DNA of 64,000 bases from Desulfolucanica intricata. GTDB lineage: Bacteria > Bacillota > Desulfotomaculia > Desulfotomaculales > Desulfofarciminaceae. Location: contig NZ_BCWE01000004.1 of the NCBI RefSeq assembly GCF_001592105.1, positions 124,001 to 188,000 of the forward strand, read 5' to 3'. Shown one piece after another: positions 24,158 to 32,115 of the stretch. Each line of letters begins with the position of its first letter. Within the stretch, counting starts at the first letter, position 1. Under the pieces are notes generated by a model. The model was not told the DNA's origin. It did not search any database and saw only the letters and a program-made list of their open reading frames with translations. A program made the translations under genes and the position numbers.

Positions 24158-25252
24158 ATGTATAAAAAAATTGCAATTATCGGAGTAGGCTTAATAGGTG
24201 GTTCAATAGGTTTGGTCTTAACAAATAAACGTTTGGCTGAAAAAATAGTCGGTGTAGATCTTAATGAGCAAAATCTTAATTTGGCGATAGAGCTTGGGGC
24301 TATTGATGAGGCAACATCATCACTCTCAGAGGGTGTATATGGGGCGGATTTGGTAATATTGGCTGCTCCGGTGAGGCAGACTATTTTGATATTGGAGGCG
24401 ATACTTCCGTATTTGGCTTCCGGTACATTAATCACCGATGTGGGAAGTACTAAGACAGAAATAATTTACCGGGCGGAAAAGCTGCTGCCCAGTCATATTT
24501 ATTTTGTGGGCGGTCATCCAATGGCGGGATCCGAAATGTCCGGGGTTCAGGGAGCGGACCGGCATCTCTTTGAGAATGCCTATTATTTGATTACACCAAC
24601 GGAAAAAACTAACCCTGATGCTTTAAACAGAGTTAAAGAGATGGTTGGACTGCTGGGAGCACGGGTCGTGGAGTTGAAACCGGAGGAGCATGATCAGGCG
24701 GTGGCAGTTATTAGTCACCTGCCTCATCTGGTGGCTTCTGCGCTGGTAAATACGGTGGCTAATTTTTCGCGTTGGGAGAATATTTTACCATTAGCGGCCG
24801 GGGGATTCAGGGATACTACCCGGATTGCTTTGGGAAGCCCGGTAATGTGGAGAGATATTTTTTTATCTAATAAAGAAAAAATACTGCAGATTTTAGATGA
24901 ATTTAAAAAACAGCTTGGTGAGTTTACCGAAGCTATTAATCAAACTGACGGGGAAATGATTATGGAGCTTTTGAAGAGTGCTAATAGAGTCCGGTCTGTA
25001 GTTCCGTCAAAATCTAAAGGATATCTCCCGGCTTTATTTGAAATAGTGGTTACGATACCGGATCAGCCGGGAATGCTTGCTGAGATTACCGGTCTTCTTG
25101 GAAAAAACGGTATCAATATTATGGATATTGAGATTCTCAGGGTTCGTGAGGGTAAGGGTGGTACCCTCAGACTTGGTTTTGCAGATGAAGAAGCGCAAAA
25201 AAAAGCAATTCAGGTGTTAAGAGAAAGGCATTTTGTAGCTCGAACTTATTAA
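24158..25252 (+). CDS. tyrA: Prephenate dehydrogenase with C-terminal ACT domain
   Basis: Oxidatively decarboxylates prephenate to 4-hydroxyphenylpyruvate in tyrosine synthesis. The NAD-binding fold begins at residue 4 (IAIIGVGLIGGSIGL). The helical prephenate domain includes GGHPMAGSEMSG and the HLPHLVASALV motif with the catalytic His. An ACT domain (about 290-360; VVTIPDQPGMLAEITGLL) gives feedback control. 364 aa. ATG after AGGGGGAAG. Neighbouring aroF and the chorismate mutase at 28212 complete an aromatic amino-acid group. Confidence 0.95.
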   Translation: MYKKIAIIGVGLIGGSIGLVLTNKRLAEKIVGVDLNEQNLNLAIELGAIDEATSSLSEGVYGADLVILAAPVRQTILILEAILPYLASGTLITDVGSTKTEIIYRAEKLLPSHIYFVGGHPMAGSEMSGVQGADRHLFENAYYLITPTEKTNPDALNRVKEMVGLLGARVVELKPEEHDQAVAVISHLPHLVASALVNTVANFSRWENILPLAAGGFRDTTRIALGSPVMWRDIFLSNKEKILQILDEFKKQLGEFTEAINQTDGEMIMELLKSANRVRSVVPSKSKGYLPALFEIVVTIPDQPGMLAEITGLLGKNGINIMDIEILRVREGKGGTLRLGFADEEAQKKAIQVLRERHFVARTY

Positions 25253-25262
25253 AAATGAGTGC

Positions 25263-25302
25263 AATAAAAGCTTCCGGAGAAATATCTCCGGAAGCTTTTA
25301 TT
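25263..25302 (+). terminator. Strong terminator after tyrA
   Basis: A perfect 18-bp stem (AATAAAAGCTTCCGGAGA with its complement) with loop AATA and a T-rich end. The right arm abuts the BirA operator. Confidence 0.9.
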
Positions 25303-25355
25303 GTTAACCTTAAAGGGTTAGGATGGTTGACAAAAAGATTGATATTTAATATGAT
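25301..25355 (+). promoter_or_regulatory. BirA operator overlapping the bio promoter
   Basis: TTGTTAACC (25301-25309), 15-base spacer, GGTTGACAA (25325-25333) matches the bacterial BirA operator, inverted half-sites with N14-16. The right half-site contains the -35 TTGACA (25327-25332). After 17 bases follows the -10 TATGAT (25350-25355). Holo-BirA would therefore block RNA polymerase when biotin is plentiful. Confidence 0.85.
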
Positions 25356-25405
25356 TAATATGTTAACTAGTAATAATAATAAAGTTAACGTATGGGGGGA
25401 TTGGT

Positions 25406-25984
25406 TTGTCTTTATCGGTTAAGGATATGACACTTGTTTCTATGTTTGCTGCCTTAACTGCTGTAGGGGCGTACCTTAAAATTCCGGTACCCTATGTTCC
25501 CTTTACTTTGCAGTGGCTTATGATTATTTTGGCAGGAATTCTTTTAGGCAGCCGGTTGGCTTTATGGAGCCAGGTAACTTATTTAGCTGTCGGGTTGGCC
25601 GGTATTCCTGTATTTACTAATGGTGGGGGGCCGGGGTATGTACTGCAGCCGACCTTCGGTTATCTGATCGGGTTTGCGGTTGCAGCTTATTTAATTGGTA
25701 AGATTGTTGAGAAAACCGGGGTGGAAAGTACAATTAAACTGCTATTGGCAAACCTGGCCGGTCTCGGAGTAGTTTATGCCGCCGGGGCTACTTATCTTTA
25801 TCTAATTACAAATTATGTTTTACATATTGAACTTACTTATATTAAGGCACTCTGGTTCGGGGCAGTAATCTGTCTGCCGGGAGACTTAACTTTAAGTATA
25901 GTCGGGGCGACGATTTGTCGAAAAGTAGTACATAGAATTAGCCCGGAGAGCAAGGCAAAGGGAGATGATGTTAAATTGGGGTAA
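25406..25984 (+). CDS. bioY: BioY, biotin transporter substrate-binding membrane subunit
   Basis: S-component of the ECF biotin importer, 192 aa, six hydrophobic segments. The family signature LKIPVPYVPFTLQWLMIILAG near the N-terminus and the GGPGYVLQPTFGYLIGF segment are clear. The TTG start has GGGGGGA 5-6 bases upstream. No ECF A/T subunit genes are nearby, so it either uses shared modules encoded elsewhere or works alone. It is the first gene of the BirA-controlled operon with bioD and bioA, combining uptake and synthesis. Confidence 0.92.
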   Translation: MSLSVKDMTLVSMFAALTAVGAYLKIPVPYVPFTLQWLMIILAGILLGSRLALWSQVTYLAVGLAGIPVFTNGGGPGYVLQPTFGYLIGFAVAAYLIGKIVEKTGVESTIKLLLANLAGLGVVYAAGATYLYLITNYVLHIELTYIKALWFGAVICLPGDLTLSIVGATICRKVVHRISPESKAKGDDVKLG

Positions 25985-26697
25985 CTATTTTTATTACAGG
26001 GACGGATACCGGCGTGGGAAAAACGGTGGTTACTGCCGGTTTAACTTCTGTCTTACGAAAAAACGGAATAAAAGCTCTGGCGGTGAAGCCGGTGCAAACA
26101 GGTGGACTTCAAAGAGATGGCCGCCTGGTTAGTGAGGATGCATTGTTTTTTAAACGTTCTGCGGCTCTGGAACATGCTCCGGAAGAATTGACTTTCTACT
26201 GCCTTGCGGAACCTTTGTCACCTCATTTAGCTGCCTGGCGCAGCGGAATTAAAATTGATCCAAAGGTAATTGCTGAGGGTTGTAAAAGGTTGTCGAAGGA
26301 ATATGAAGTCCTATTAATTGAAGGGGCCGGTGGTTTCTGTGTGCCCCTGGAAGATACTTTTTTTACCTTTGCCGATTTGGTAAAGATGCTGGATATTCCT
26401 CTTATAGTGGTGGCCAGGCCCGGCTTGGGCACGATCAACCATACAGTTTTAACCGTACGGTATGCCCAAATGCTTGGGATTGAAGTAAGAGGAATTATCT
26501 TTAACGGATTAAAAAAAGAACAGGTTACAGTTTCAGAGATAAATAATCCTGAAACCATTGCCGCCATGACCGGGGTTAGAGTTTGCGGCATTCTGCCGTT
26601 TATAGCGGGCCTGAGTATGGAAAAAGGTGAACCCGCCGGCCTTACAGAGCAGGTGGAAAAATATATAGACTGGCAAGTTATATTTGAGAGGAAGTGA
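25975..26697 (+). CDS. bioD: Dethiobiotin synthetase BioD, probable ATT start
   Basis: ATP-dependent closure of the ureido ring on 7,8-diaminopelargonate. The P-loop GTDTGVGKT is complete only if translation starts upstream of the GTG at 26014. In frame the sequence reads ATT GGG GTA ACT ATT TTT, after a TAA at 25972-25974, with no ATG, GTG or TTG available. ATT at 25975 lies about 10 bases after GGGAG, overlaps bioY by 10 bases and gives a normal 240-aa BioD beginning (M)GVTIFITGTDT. Motifs EGAGGF and KPVQTGG are also present. Function is certain; the start codon is inferred. Confidence 0.88.
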   Translation: MGVTIFITGTDTGVGKTVVTAGLTSVLRKNGIKALAVKPVQTGGLQRDGRLVSEDALFFKRSAALEHAPEELTFYCLAEPLSPHLAAWRSGIKIDPKVIAEGCKRLSKEYEVLLIEGAGGFCVPLEDTFFTFADLVKMLDIPLIVVARPGLGTINHTVLTVRYAQMLGIEVRGIIFNGLKKEQVTVSEINNPETIAAMTGVRVCGILPFIAGLSMEKGEPAGLTEQVEKYIDWQVIFERK

Positions 26698-26701
26698 AAA
26701 A

Positions 26702-28090
26702 ATGATATATAATCCGATCCAGTTGGAAATGTGGGATAAAGAATATGTTTGGCATCCCTTTACTCAAATGCAGGAGTACCGAAAAGAAAAGCCTCTTATT
26801 ATTGAGCGGGGAGAGGGCAGTTATCTTTATGATGTTGAAGGAAATAAATACTTGGATGGAATCTCATCACTCTGGGTGACGGTGCATGGACATGCCAAAA
26901 AAGAATTGAACGAGGCTATCAAAGCACAGGTAGACCTGGTATCTCATTCTACATTATTGGGCCTGGCTAATCCCCCTTCCATTCAGCTGGCCAAGAAACT
27001 GGTAGAACTGACTCCACCGGGCCTAAATAAGGTGTTTTATTCTGACAGCGGGGCTACTGCCGTGGAGATTGCTTTAAAAATAGCCTACCAATACTGGCAG
27101 CAAAAGTACTCTAAAAAATATAAAAAGAAGACTAAATTTTTATCTCTGGTTGAAGCTTACCACGGTGATACTGTCGGTTCAGTAAGTGTAGGTGGTATGG
27201 ACTTATTTCACAGTATTTTTAAGCCCCTGCTGTTTAACGGTTATCACGCTCCGGTGCCGTACTGTTATCGCTGTTCCCTAAATCTAGAAAAAGAAAATTG
27301 CGGTCTGGCATGTCTTATGCAAGCTGAGGAGATAATGCGTCAACACCACGAAGAAATTGTTGCTGTGGTAATCGAGCCCCTGGTGCAGGGGGCAGCAGGG
27401 ATGATTGTAGCTCCTGAGGGGTACTTACGAGGAATGCGGGAGCTGTGCAGCCGTTACGATATTTTACTTATTGCCGATGAGGTTGCGGTTGGTTTCGGTC
27501 GTACCGGCAGGATGTTTGCCTGCGAGCATGAAGGGGTGAGACCTGATATTATGTGTCTGGCTAAAGGGATTACCGGTGGCTATTTACCTTTAGCGGCTAC
27601 TTTAACTACTGATGAAATATACAACACCTTTTTAGGGGAGAGATGGGAAAATAAAACCTTTTATCATGGACATACCTATACCGGTAATCCGGTCGCTTGT
27701 GCTGCTGCTCTGGCTAACCTGGAGTTGATTGAGAGGGAAAACTTAATTGATAGTTTAGCGGAGAAAATAGAGTTTTTAGAGCATGGGTTGAGACGATTTA
27801 AGGAACTCCCTTATGTTGGTGATGTTAGGCAAAAGGGAATGATGGTCGGAGTAGAATTGGTAGTGGATAAACACACTAAAAAACCTTTTCCGGAGGAGTT
27901 AAATATTGCACATAAAGTAACCCTTGAAGCCCGAAAAAACGGACTGATTGTTCGCCCTCTTGGAAATGTAATTGTTTTAATGCCAATACTTGCCATGAGC
28001 ACAGGTGAGCTAAAACAGGTTTTAGATATGACTTACTGTGCAATTGATAAAGTGACTCGGAAAGGTGCTGAAAATGGTTTAGGATATTGA
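26702..28090 (+). CDS. bioA: Adenosylmethionine-8-amino-7-oxononanoate aminotransferase
   Basis: PLP-dependent class III aminotransferase making diaminopelargonate, with SAM as amino donor. It shows the BioA N-terminus [25 protein letters not shown], the PLP-binding Asp in [13 protein letters not shown] and the Schiff-base Lys in [12 protein letters not shown]. 462 aa. The ATG at 26702, after GAGAGGAAG, is chosen over the earlier GTG/ATG codons. It is the third gene of the bio operon. bioB and the early pimelate genes are not in the window. Confidence 0.95.
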   Translation: MIYNPIQLEMWDKEYVWHPFTQMQEYRKEKPLIIERGEGSYLYDVEGNKYLDGISSLWVTVHGHAKKELNEAIKAQVDLVSHSTLLGLANPPSIQLAKKLVELTPPGLNKVFYSDSGATAVEIALKIAYQYWQQKYSKKYKKKTKFLSLVEAYHGDTVGSVSVGGMDLFHSIFKPLLFNGYHAPVPYCYRCSLNLEKENCGLACLMQAEEIMRQHHEEIVAVVIEPLVQGAAGMIVAPEGYLRGMRELCSRYDILLIADEVAVGFGRTGRMFACEHEGVRPDIMCLAKGITGGYLPLAATLTTDEIYNTFLGERWENKTFYHGHTYTGNPVACAAALANLELIERENLIDSLAEKIEFLEHGLRRFKELPYVGDVRQKGMMVGVELVVDKHTKKPFPEELNIAHKVTLEARKNGLIVRPLGNVIVLMPILAMSTGELKQVLDMTYCAIDKVTRKGAENGLGY

Positions 28091-28211
28091 AAGAAAGATT
28101 AAACATGTTCCGGTATTGTCTTTCCTAACTTATAATTATATTGTATACTATATTTGTAGAATGGTAGAAGGGCTAGTATTTTATTGGAAGTATATTTTGT
28201 AGGGAGGTAGA

Positions 28212-28508
28212 ATGGCAGTGTTAATTGTTCAAAAGCTAGAGCAGATTAGAAAAGAGATTGATACTGTTGACGAAGGAATTGTTAAACTTTTAGGTAAACG
28301 TACTCAATTAGTTGAACAAATAGCTGAAGTAAAAAAAGAAAGCAATCAAGTGCGTGATGAAAACAGGGAAAACCAAATTTTGTTGAGATTGTGTAACTTA
28401 GCAAATCAAAATGGTATTAACGTAAAAATAGTTGAACAGATTTATCGTATGTTGTTTGAGTATTTTGTTGATTTACAACATAATCAGTTAAGAGGCAATA
28501 AAATGTAA
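28212..28508 (+). CDS. Chorismate mutase, AroQ class
   Basis: Small all-helical enzyme converting chorismate to prephenate, 98 aa. The N-terminal helix LEQIRKEIDTVDEGIVKLLGKRTQLVEQIAEVKK holds the expected Arg, Glu/Asp and Lys positions; the third helix includes VEQIYRMLFEYFVD. SD AGGGAGGT before ATG. It supplies prephenate for tyrA at 24158. Monocistronic. Confidence 0.88.
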   Translation: MAVLIVQKLEQIRKEIDTVDEGIVKLLGKRTQLVEQIAEVKKESNQVRDENRENQILLRLCNLANQNGINVKIVEQIYRMLFEYFVDLQHNQLRGNKM

Positions 28509-28528
28509 TAATTTTATCTTTCTATAAA

Positions 28529-28572
28529 TTAAGCTGATAGTTCCTTTGGGACTGTCGGCTTAATTAATTTTT
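28529..28572 (+). terminator. Terminator after chorismate mutase
   Basis: A 16-bp stem with several G-U pairs (TTAAGCTGATAGTTCC with GGGACTGTCGGCTTAA), 3-base loop, T-rich end. Confidence 0.8.
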
Positions 28573-28701
28573 CAATAAATGATACGTAAACGGCAGTGGT
28601 ATCAATCGATCCGAATTTGTAATCTCAACAATTTCAAAATTCTTTAAATATCGTGATTTTGCAGGTTCGGTATCATTTGTCAATAAACCTGCATATATAT
28701 A
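28564..28701 (-). pseudogene. Possible C-terminal gene fragment, minus strand
   Basis: An open stretch between two stops encodes YIYAGLLTNDTEPAKSRYLK, then FEIVEITNSDRLIPLPF and TYHLLKN before TAA. The composition is protein-like and it ends against the chorismate mutase terminator. However, a TAA lies in frame just upstream and no start with an SD is present. It looks like the tail of a lost gene. Parent family not recognised. Confidence 0.3.
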
Positions 28702-29078
28702 TTACAAAGATAAGAGAGGTTCGCTGAACAATTTCGGCGGGCCTCTCGGTTGCTTTAGTGATAGTTGGATCATTCACAATGTATAATTACAAACAGCCGC
28801 TGTAGAGTAAATATTTAGAAAGTGTTGCTTATTATTCAATTCTAAGAAGTAAGGGGGTGTTAAGGCAGTTATATCTGGAAGCCTCCTGCCAGGTATTATT
28901 TCTTTTTATCTTTTAAGCACCTTTATTAATAAATACATTATTAAATTGTGATGTGGTATGAGTAAATTAGAGTTTATTTATTTTTAAAGCGCCTTTTATT
29001 TCAGTTTGATTGAAAAGCGCCCAAGATTGTTTTCTAAATCATTTATCGTGGCGTTAAAAAAATAAGGAGGAAATAATT
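28702..29078. other. Intergenic region without a supported gene
   Basis: It contains a 12-bp hairpin with G-U pairs (28714-28747, GAGAGGTTCGCT with GGCGGGCCTCTC), a GGCAG/CTGCC hairpin near 28864-28889 followed by T-rich DNA, and an imperfect GCGCC inverted repeat at about 28990-29024. The last 20 bases hold the SD of the next gene. No protein-coding signal was found. Confidence 0.4.
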
Positions 29079-29270
29079 ATGGTAAAAAAAATAAGTGATA
29101 AAGAAAAGCAACTAATAGTTTTTATAAGGGAAATTGGTTGGGGTGATGTTAAAATACGGATTGAAAACGGGCAACCGGTTGTAGTATATGAAGCAATAAA
29201 AACGTTTAAACTGGGGGATTCGCTGGCTAAGGCCAATAGAACTGCTGAGACCAAGACCGTTCGGTGTTAA
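29079..29270 (+). CDS. DUF2292-like small protein, copy 1
   Basis: 63 aa from ATG with AAGGAGGAAA SD. The core FIREIGWGDVKIRIENGQPV then VVYEAIKTFKLG matches the short beta-rich DUF2292 (YezD-like) pattern, I..I.WG.v.i.I.dGqpv....KT..L. Function is unknown. The family is often reported near sulfur metabolism genes, which agrees with the TauE transporter downstream. A paralogue with the same core lies at 29657-29911. A tandem-hairpin element starts 34 bases after its stop. Confidence 0.6.
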   Translation: MVKKISDKEKQLIVFIREIGWGDVKIRIENGQPVVVYEAIKTFKLGDSLAKANRTAETKTVRC

Positions 29271-29303
29271 AAGTGCTATAATGTATAAAAGATAGATTTT
29301 AAA

Positions 29304-29364
29304 GGTTGAATTGAACAATGATAGACCGGCATTTCCTTCTTAAAAATCTTCAAGAAATGTTGGT
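29304..29364 (+). repeat. Tandem-hairpin element, copy 1
   Basis: Hairpin 1: GGT-TGA-ATTG-AACAA-TGAT-AG-ACC (29304-29327). Hairpin 2: ACCGGCATTTC (29325-29335) with GAAATGTTGGT (29354-29364), followed by six T. Relative to the other copies, ATCG/CGAT has become ATTG/TGAT, which still pairs through G-U. The two hairpins share the ACC and so exclude each other if hairpin 1 uses its outer pairs. Confidence 0.6.
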
Positions 29365-29502
29365 TTTTTATTAGCACATTTTTAACAATGGGTGCATATA
29401 ATTTAATATAATAAAAAACATACAATAATAAATGAAAGTTTTCACATTATTGGTTATAGAAGCATAAATATAATATAGAAAAATTAAATATTTGGTTAAT
29501 GA

Positions 29503-29559
29503 GCCAAATCGAACAACGATAGGCCGGTATGTCCGATATATGTTTAGGACTGCTGGCCT
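29503..29559 (+). repeat. Tandem-hairpin element, copy 2
   Basis: Hairpin 1: GCC-AA-ATCG-AACAA-CGAT-A-GGC (29503-29524). Hairpin 2: AGGCCGG (29521-29527) with CTGGCCT (29553-29559), including an inner GTCC/GGAC, then TTTT. It lies in AT-rich DNA between the two DUF2292-like genes. Confidence 0.65.
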
Positions 29560-29572
29560 TTTATGTTGTGGT

Positions 29573-29628
29573 GGCTGAATCGAACAACGATAGGCCGGCA
29601 CCATTCAGTTATGAATGAATGCCGGCCT
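29573..29628 (+). repeat. Tandem-hairpin element, copy 3
   Basis: Hairpin 1: GGC-TGA-ATCG-AACAA-CGAT-AG-GCC (29573-29596). Hairpin 2: AGGCCGGCA (29592-29600) with TGCCGGCCT (29620-29628), plus inner CATTCA/TGAATG. It ends 28 bases before the start of the second DUF2292-like gene, in an attenuator position. Compared with copy 1, the outer pairs GGT/ACC become GGC/GCC, a compensatory change. Confidence 0.65.
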
Positions 29629-29656
29629 AAATTGTTTTAAGACTTGGGGGGATAAT

Positions 29657-29911
29657 ATGCCTTTAAATCTAACGCCCGGGGAAATCGAGTTAATTGATTT
29701 TATTAGAGCATTAGGTTGGGGGGAAATTAAGCTGCGAATAGAGAACGGGCAGCCGGTGACTGTACAGGAAGCAGTAAAGACAATCCGGCTGGGTAATAAA
29801 CAAGACAACAATAAAAAAAAGTCTTTAGGTGAAAGTAGTCAAAAGACTATTTTAATATCTAAGGAACGGCAAAAAGCCAAATCGAACAACGATAGGCCAG
29901 CCAACCCCTAA
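29657..29911 (+). CDS. DUF2292-like small protein, copy 2
   Basis: 84 aa from the ATG at 29657, preceded by GGGGGGATAAT; an earlier in-frame ATG at 29615 lies inside a hairpin and lacks an SD. The core ELIDFIRALGWGEIKLRIEN then GQPVTVQEAVKTIRLG is close to copy 1 (29079-29270). The C-terminal 35 residues are Lys/Ser/Asn-rich. The last 11 codons (AKSNNDRPANP) are encoded by the fourth tandem-hairpin element, so the repeat has been built into the gene. Function unknown. Confidence 0.62.
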   Translation: MPLNLTPGEIELIDFIRALGWGEIKLRIENGQPVTVQEAVKTIRLGNKQDNNKKKSLGESSQKTILISKERQKAKSNNDRPANP

Positions 29912-29935
29912 ATTTAGGGGATTGGCTGGCCTTTT
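29876..29935 (+). repeat. Tandem-hairpin element, copy 4, overlapping a gene end
   Basis: Hairpin 1: GCC-AA-ATCG-AACAA-CGAT-A-GGC (29876-29897). Hairpin 2: AGGCCAGCCAA (29894-29904) with TTGGCTGGCCT (29922-29932), plus inner CCCCTAAA/TTTAGGGG, then TTTT. It contains the stop codon of the second DUF2292-like gene and probably ends its transcript before tauE. Confidence 0.65.
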
Positions 29936-29989
29936 GTATTCAAAAGGTTAGGGGGGATCTAAAGGTTTTTAACTTTCTTAAAGGGGGTG

Positions 29990-30016
29990 ATGAAAAAAAG
30001 TAACCAACTCTTTTAA
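29990..30016 (+). CDS. Possible 8-codon minicistron upstream of tauE
   Basis: AAAGGGGGTG directly precedes ATG, and the frame MKKSNQLF ends in TAA 46 bases before the tauE start. Strong SD but no other support. Confidence 0.22.
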   Translation: MKKSNQLF

Positions 30017-30062
30017 GCTAGCCAAAAATTTATTCCATATTGATAAAGGGGGTATTTAATTA

Positions 30063-31343
30063 ATGAGGAAATGGTATCAGGCATTTATGCACGCCTCAAG
30101 GGCACATGCAAGGTGGGAATTGGAAACCTCTCTGGTAATCCTAAGAGACCGCAAAAAGCTATTAATTTTACTGTTAATGTCCTTACCGATATTGCTGCCT
30201 GCTATGGCTCATGCAGCATCATCTTTACCCGGTTTTATCGGGAGTAAAGCATCTTTCGGGCCGTCGTTCTTCTCACCGCAGACATTTTATGGATCAATAG
30301 CAATCGGTGTTTGTGCGGGGTTGATTACAGGTTGTATTGGTGCAGGTGGCGGCTTTGTAATTACACCGGCACTGATGAGTATGGGTGTAAAAGGAATTCT
30401 CGCTGTTGGTACCGATATGTTTCATATTTTTGCCAAGTCAATTATGGGTACTACAGTGCACAAAAAATTGGGTAATGTCCATGTAGGTTTAGCTATCGCG
30501 TTTCTGGCAGGTTCAGGTATAGGTGTAACCGGCGGTGGTATTATTAACCGGGCCTTGTACAATCACAACCCGGTACTCAGTGACTTTGTTATTAGCAGTA
30601 TCTATGTAGTAATGTTAGGCTTCTTAGGTTTTTACGCCCTCGGTGACTACATGAAAAATAGGAAAAACTTGAATAATGCTCAAGGAGATGCTCATGGTGG
30701 AGCTTCAGACTTAACTCCACTGGCTAAAAAGTTGCAGTCTGTTAAACTGGCTCCAATGATAACTTTTGATCAGGATGTTGTCCCGGGTGGAAGAAAAATA
30801 TCAGGTGTGTTTGTGGCAGTTTGTGGTTCTATAGTTGGTTTTACTGCAGCTATCCTGGGTGTCGGCGGTGGTTTCTTGACCTTCCCGATGTTCGTATACG
30901 GGCTGGGTGTATCTTCCTTCACCACTGTAGGTACTGATATCCTTCAAATTATCTTTACCGCAGGTTATGGAGCAATTGCTCAGTATGCTGTATATGGATA
31001 TGTATTCTATACTCTGGCCATGGGAATGTTATTAGGTTCATTGTTAGGAATTCAAATTGGTGCTATCACTACTAAAGTAGTACCCGCTGTTAAAATTAGT
31101 GGATTTTATGCAATTGCCATCCTGGCGGGCTTTGTGAACAGACTGTTTGCTTTACCGGAGAAGATGAGCAAAATGGGATATATTCATTTAGATGCAGCTG
31201 TAGGTAAAATGATTAATAGTGTCGGTGTTGTTGTGTTCTTCGGGCTGATAGCTATCTTTGCTATCTGGATTATCGGAACATTTATCCGTAATATTCCTAA
31301 ACTACGCGCGGAAGCTGCCGCTGCAGCTGCCGAAGAAAACTAA
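30063..31343 (+). CDS. TauE/SafE-family sulfite/organosulfonate exporter-like permease
   Basis: 426-aa membrane protein. An N-terminal cytoplasmic segment of about 32 residues precedes about nine hydrophobic segments. The duplicated TauE signature is present: GLITGCIGAGGGFVITPALM (about residue 96) and AAILGVGGGFLTFPMFVYGL (about 265), each followed by a VGTD motif. A soluble loop at about 200-240 separates the halves. The Ala/Glu-rich tail is unusual. Start ATG after AAAGGGGGT. The family moves sulfite, sulfonates or related anions; in this context a role in sulfur anion transport is an inference. A membrane partner gene follows 19 bases later. Confidence 0.8.
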   Translation: MRKWYQAFMHASRAHARWELETSLVILRDRKKLLILLLMSLPILLPAMAHAASSLPGFIGSKASFGPSFFSPQTFYGSIAIGVCAGLITGCIGAGGGFVITPALMSMGVKGILAVGTDMFHIFAKSIMGTTVHKKLGNVHVGLAIAFLAGSGIGVTGGGIINRALYNHNPVLSDFVISSIYVVMLGFLGFYALGDYMKNRKNLNNAQGDAHGGASDLTPLAKKLQSVKLAPMITFDQDVVPGGRKISGVFVAVCGSIVGFTAAILGVGGGFLTFPMFVYGLGVSSFTTVGTDILQIIFTAGYGAIAQYAVYGYVFYTLAMGMLLGSLLGIQIGAITTKVVPAVKISGFYAIAILAGFVNRLFALPEKMSKMGYIHLDAAVGKMINSVGVVVFFGLIAIFAIWIIGTFIRNIPKLRAEAAAAAAEEN

Positions 31344-31362
31344 TAGAAAGGGGAGTGAACTA

Positions 31363-32073
31363 ATGATAAGAAATCGCAAAGATTTTACCATCGGGCTAAT
31401 CTTGATTCTTTCCTTTATAGCAGTATATGTTTATATGATGTCGCCTTCTTTTGGTAATGGAAGAAACGGCCTGGAGTATGCTGATGATATGTTCAACTCT
31501 CTCTCCAAGGGCTCTGCGTACTTTATTCAGGATGAAATGGAAAAAGCCGAGAAACAAGTTGGGAATAACATTAATGTAACTCTTAAGGCTGAAGATGTGG
31601 CGCAGGCAGAAAAATGGGAAAAACTATATACAGTTGCCGGAGCGGATGTTACGGTTAATGGAATAACAGTCAATGTTAAAGGTGATCTTGGCCGGATATT
31701 TAAAGAAGTGCTGGCGGACTGTGATGCTTTGTACTATAACCAGGGTGACAAGATTAGCAGTAAGTACGATTTGGATGCCAGAGAAGCGGGTTATGCCTGG
31801 TATACTTCTTTCAAAAAGATGGACAGTGATTTAAAGAATCAGGAAAAATTTAAAGAGTCAAGTGCCGTTAACAGTGTTATAACGAAGGCTGTGGAGCCTG
31901 CGTATAACTACTACGGTATTGAAATAAAGCATGTCAAAGATTATAAATGGACAGTAGCTTCACTGCTAATATTCTATCTCATATATACAGTATGGTATGG
32001 TTTTTCATTCTACTATCTCTGTGAAGGTTTTGGAATAACTATGACTAAGCACAAGAAAAAGGTAGAAGCGTAG
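31363..32073 (+). CDS. Unknown two-span membrane protein, TauE partner
   Basis: 236 aa. A membrane segment at residues about 9-28 (FTIGLILILSFIAVYVYMM) precedes an extracytoplasmic domain (about 35-190; EYADDMFNSLSKGSAYFIQD) with an internal beta segment (AGADVTVNGITVNVKGDLG). A second membrane segment follows near 198-222 and a short basic tail. The ATG at 31363 has GGGGAGTG; longer frames overlap tauE without an SD. Close spacing after tauE suggests a two-component transporter. I know of no named family. Confidence 0.7.
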   Translation: MIRNRKDFTIGLILILSFIAVYVYMMSPSFGNGRNGLEYADDMFNSLSKGSAYFIQDEMEKAEKQVGNNINVTLKAEDVAQAEKWEKLYTVAGADVTVNGITVNVKGDLGRIFKEVLADCDALYYNQGDKISSKYDLDAREAGYAWYTSFKKMDSDLKNQEKFKESSAVNSVITKAVEPAYNYYGIEIKHVKDYKWTVASLLIFYLIYTVWYGFSFYYLCEGFGITMTKHKKKVEA

Positions 32074-32115
32074 ATGCTTTTTATTATTAAATCCATCATT
32101 TTAGGGAAGTGATAT

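Noticed and set aside
28714-28747. Hairpin GAGAGG...CCTCTC as a terminator or riboswitch
   Set aside because: The stem is sound but no T run follows and no conserved riboswitch core is present; I list it only as structure in the gap.
29573-29596. Hairpin 1 of the tandem element as a kink-turn (TGA/AG internal loop)
   Set aside because: A kink-turn needs tandem sheared G-A pairs; here the opposite strand is AG, giving G-G and A-A, and copies 2 and 4 have a different internal loop.
29304-29935. Repeats as a CRISPR array
   Set aside because: Four copies at irregular spacing with genes between them, a hairpin following each copy, no regular spacers and no cas genes.
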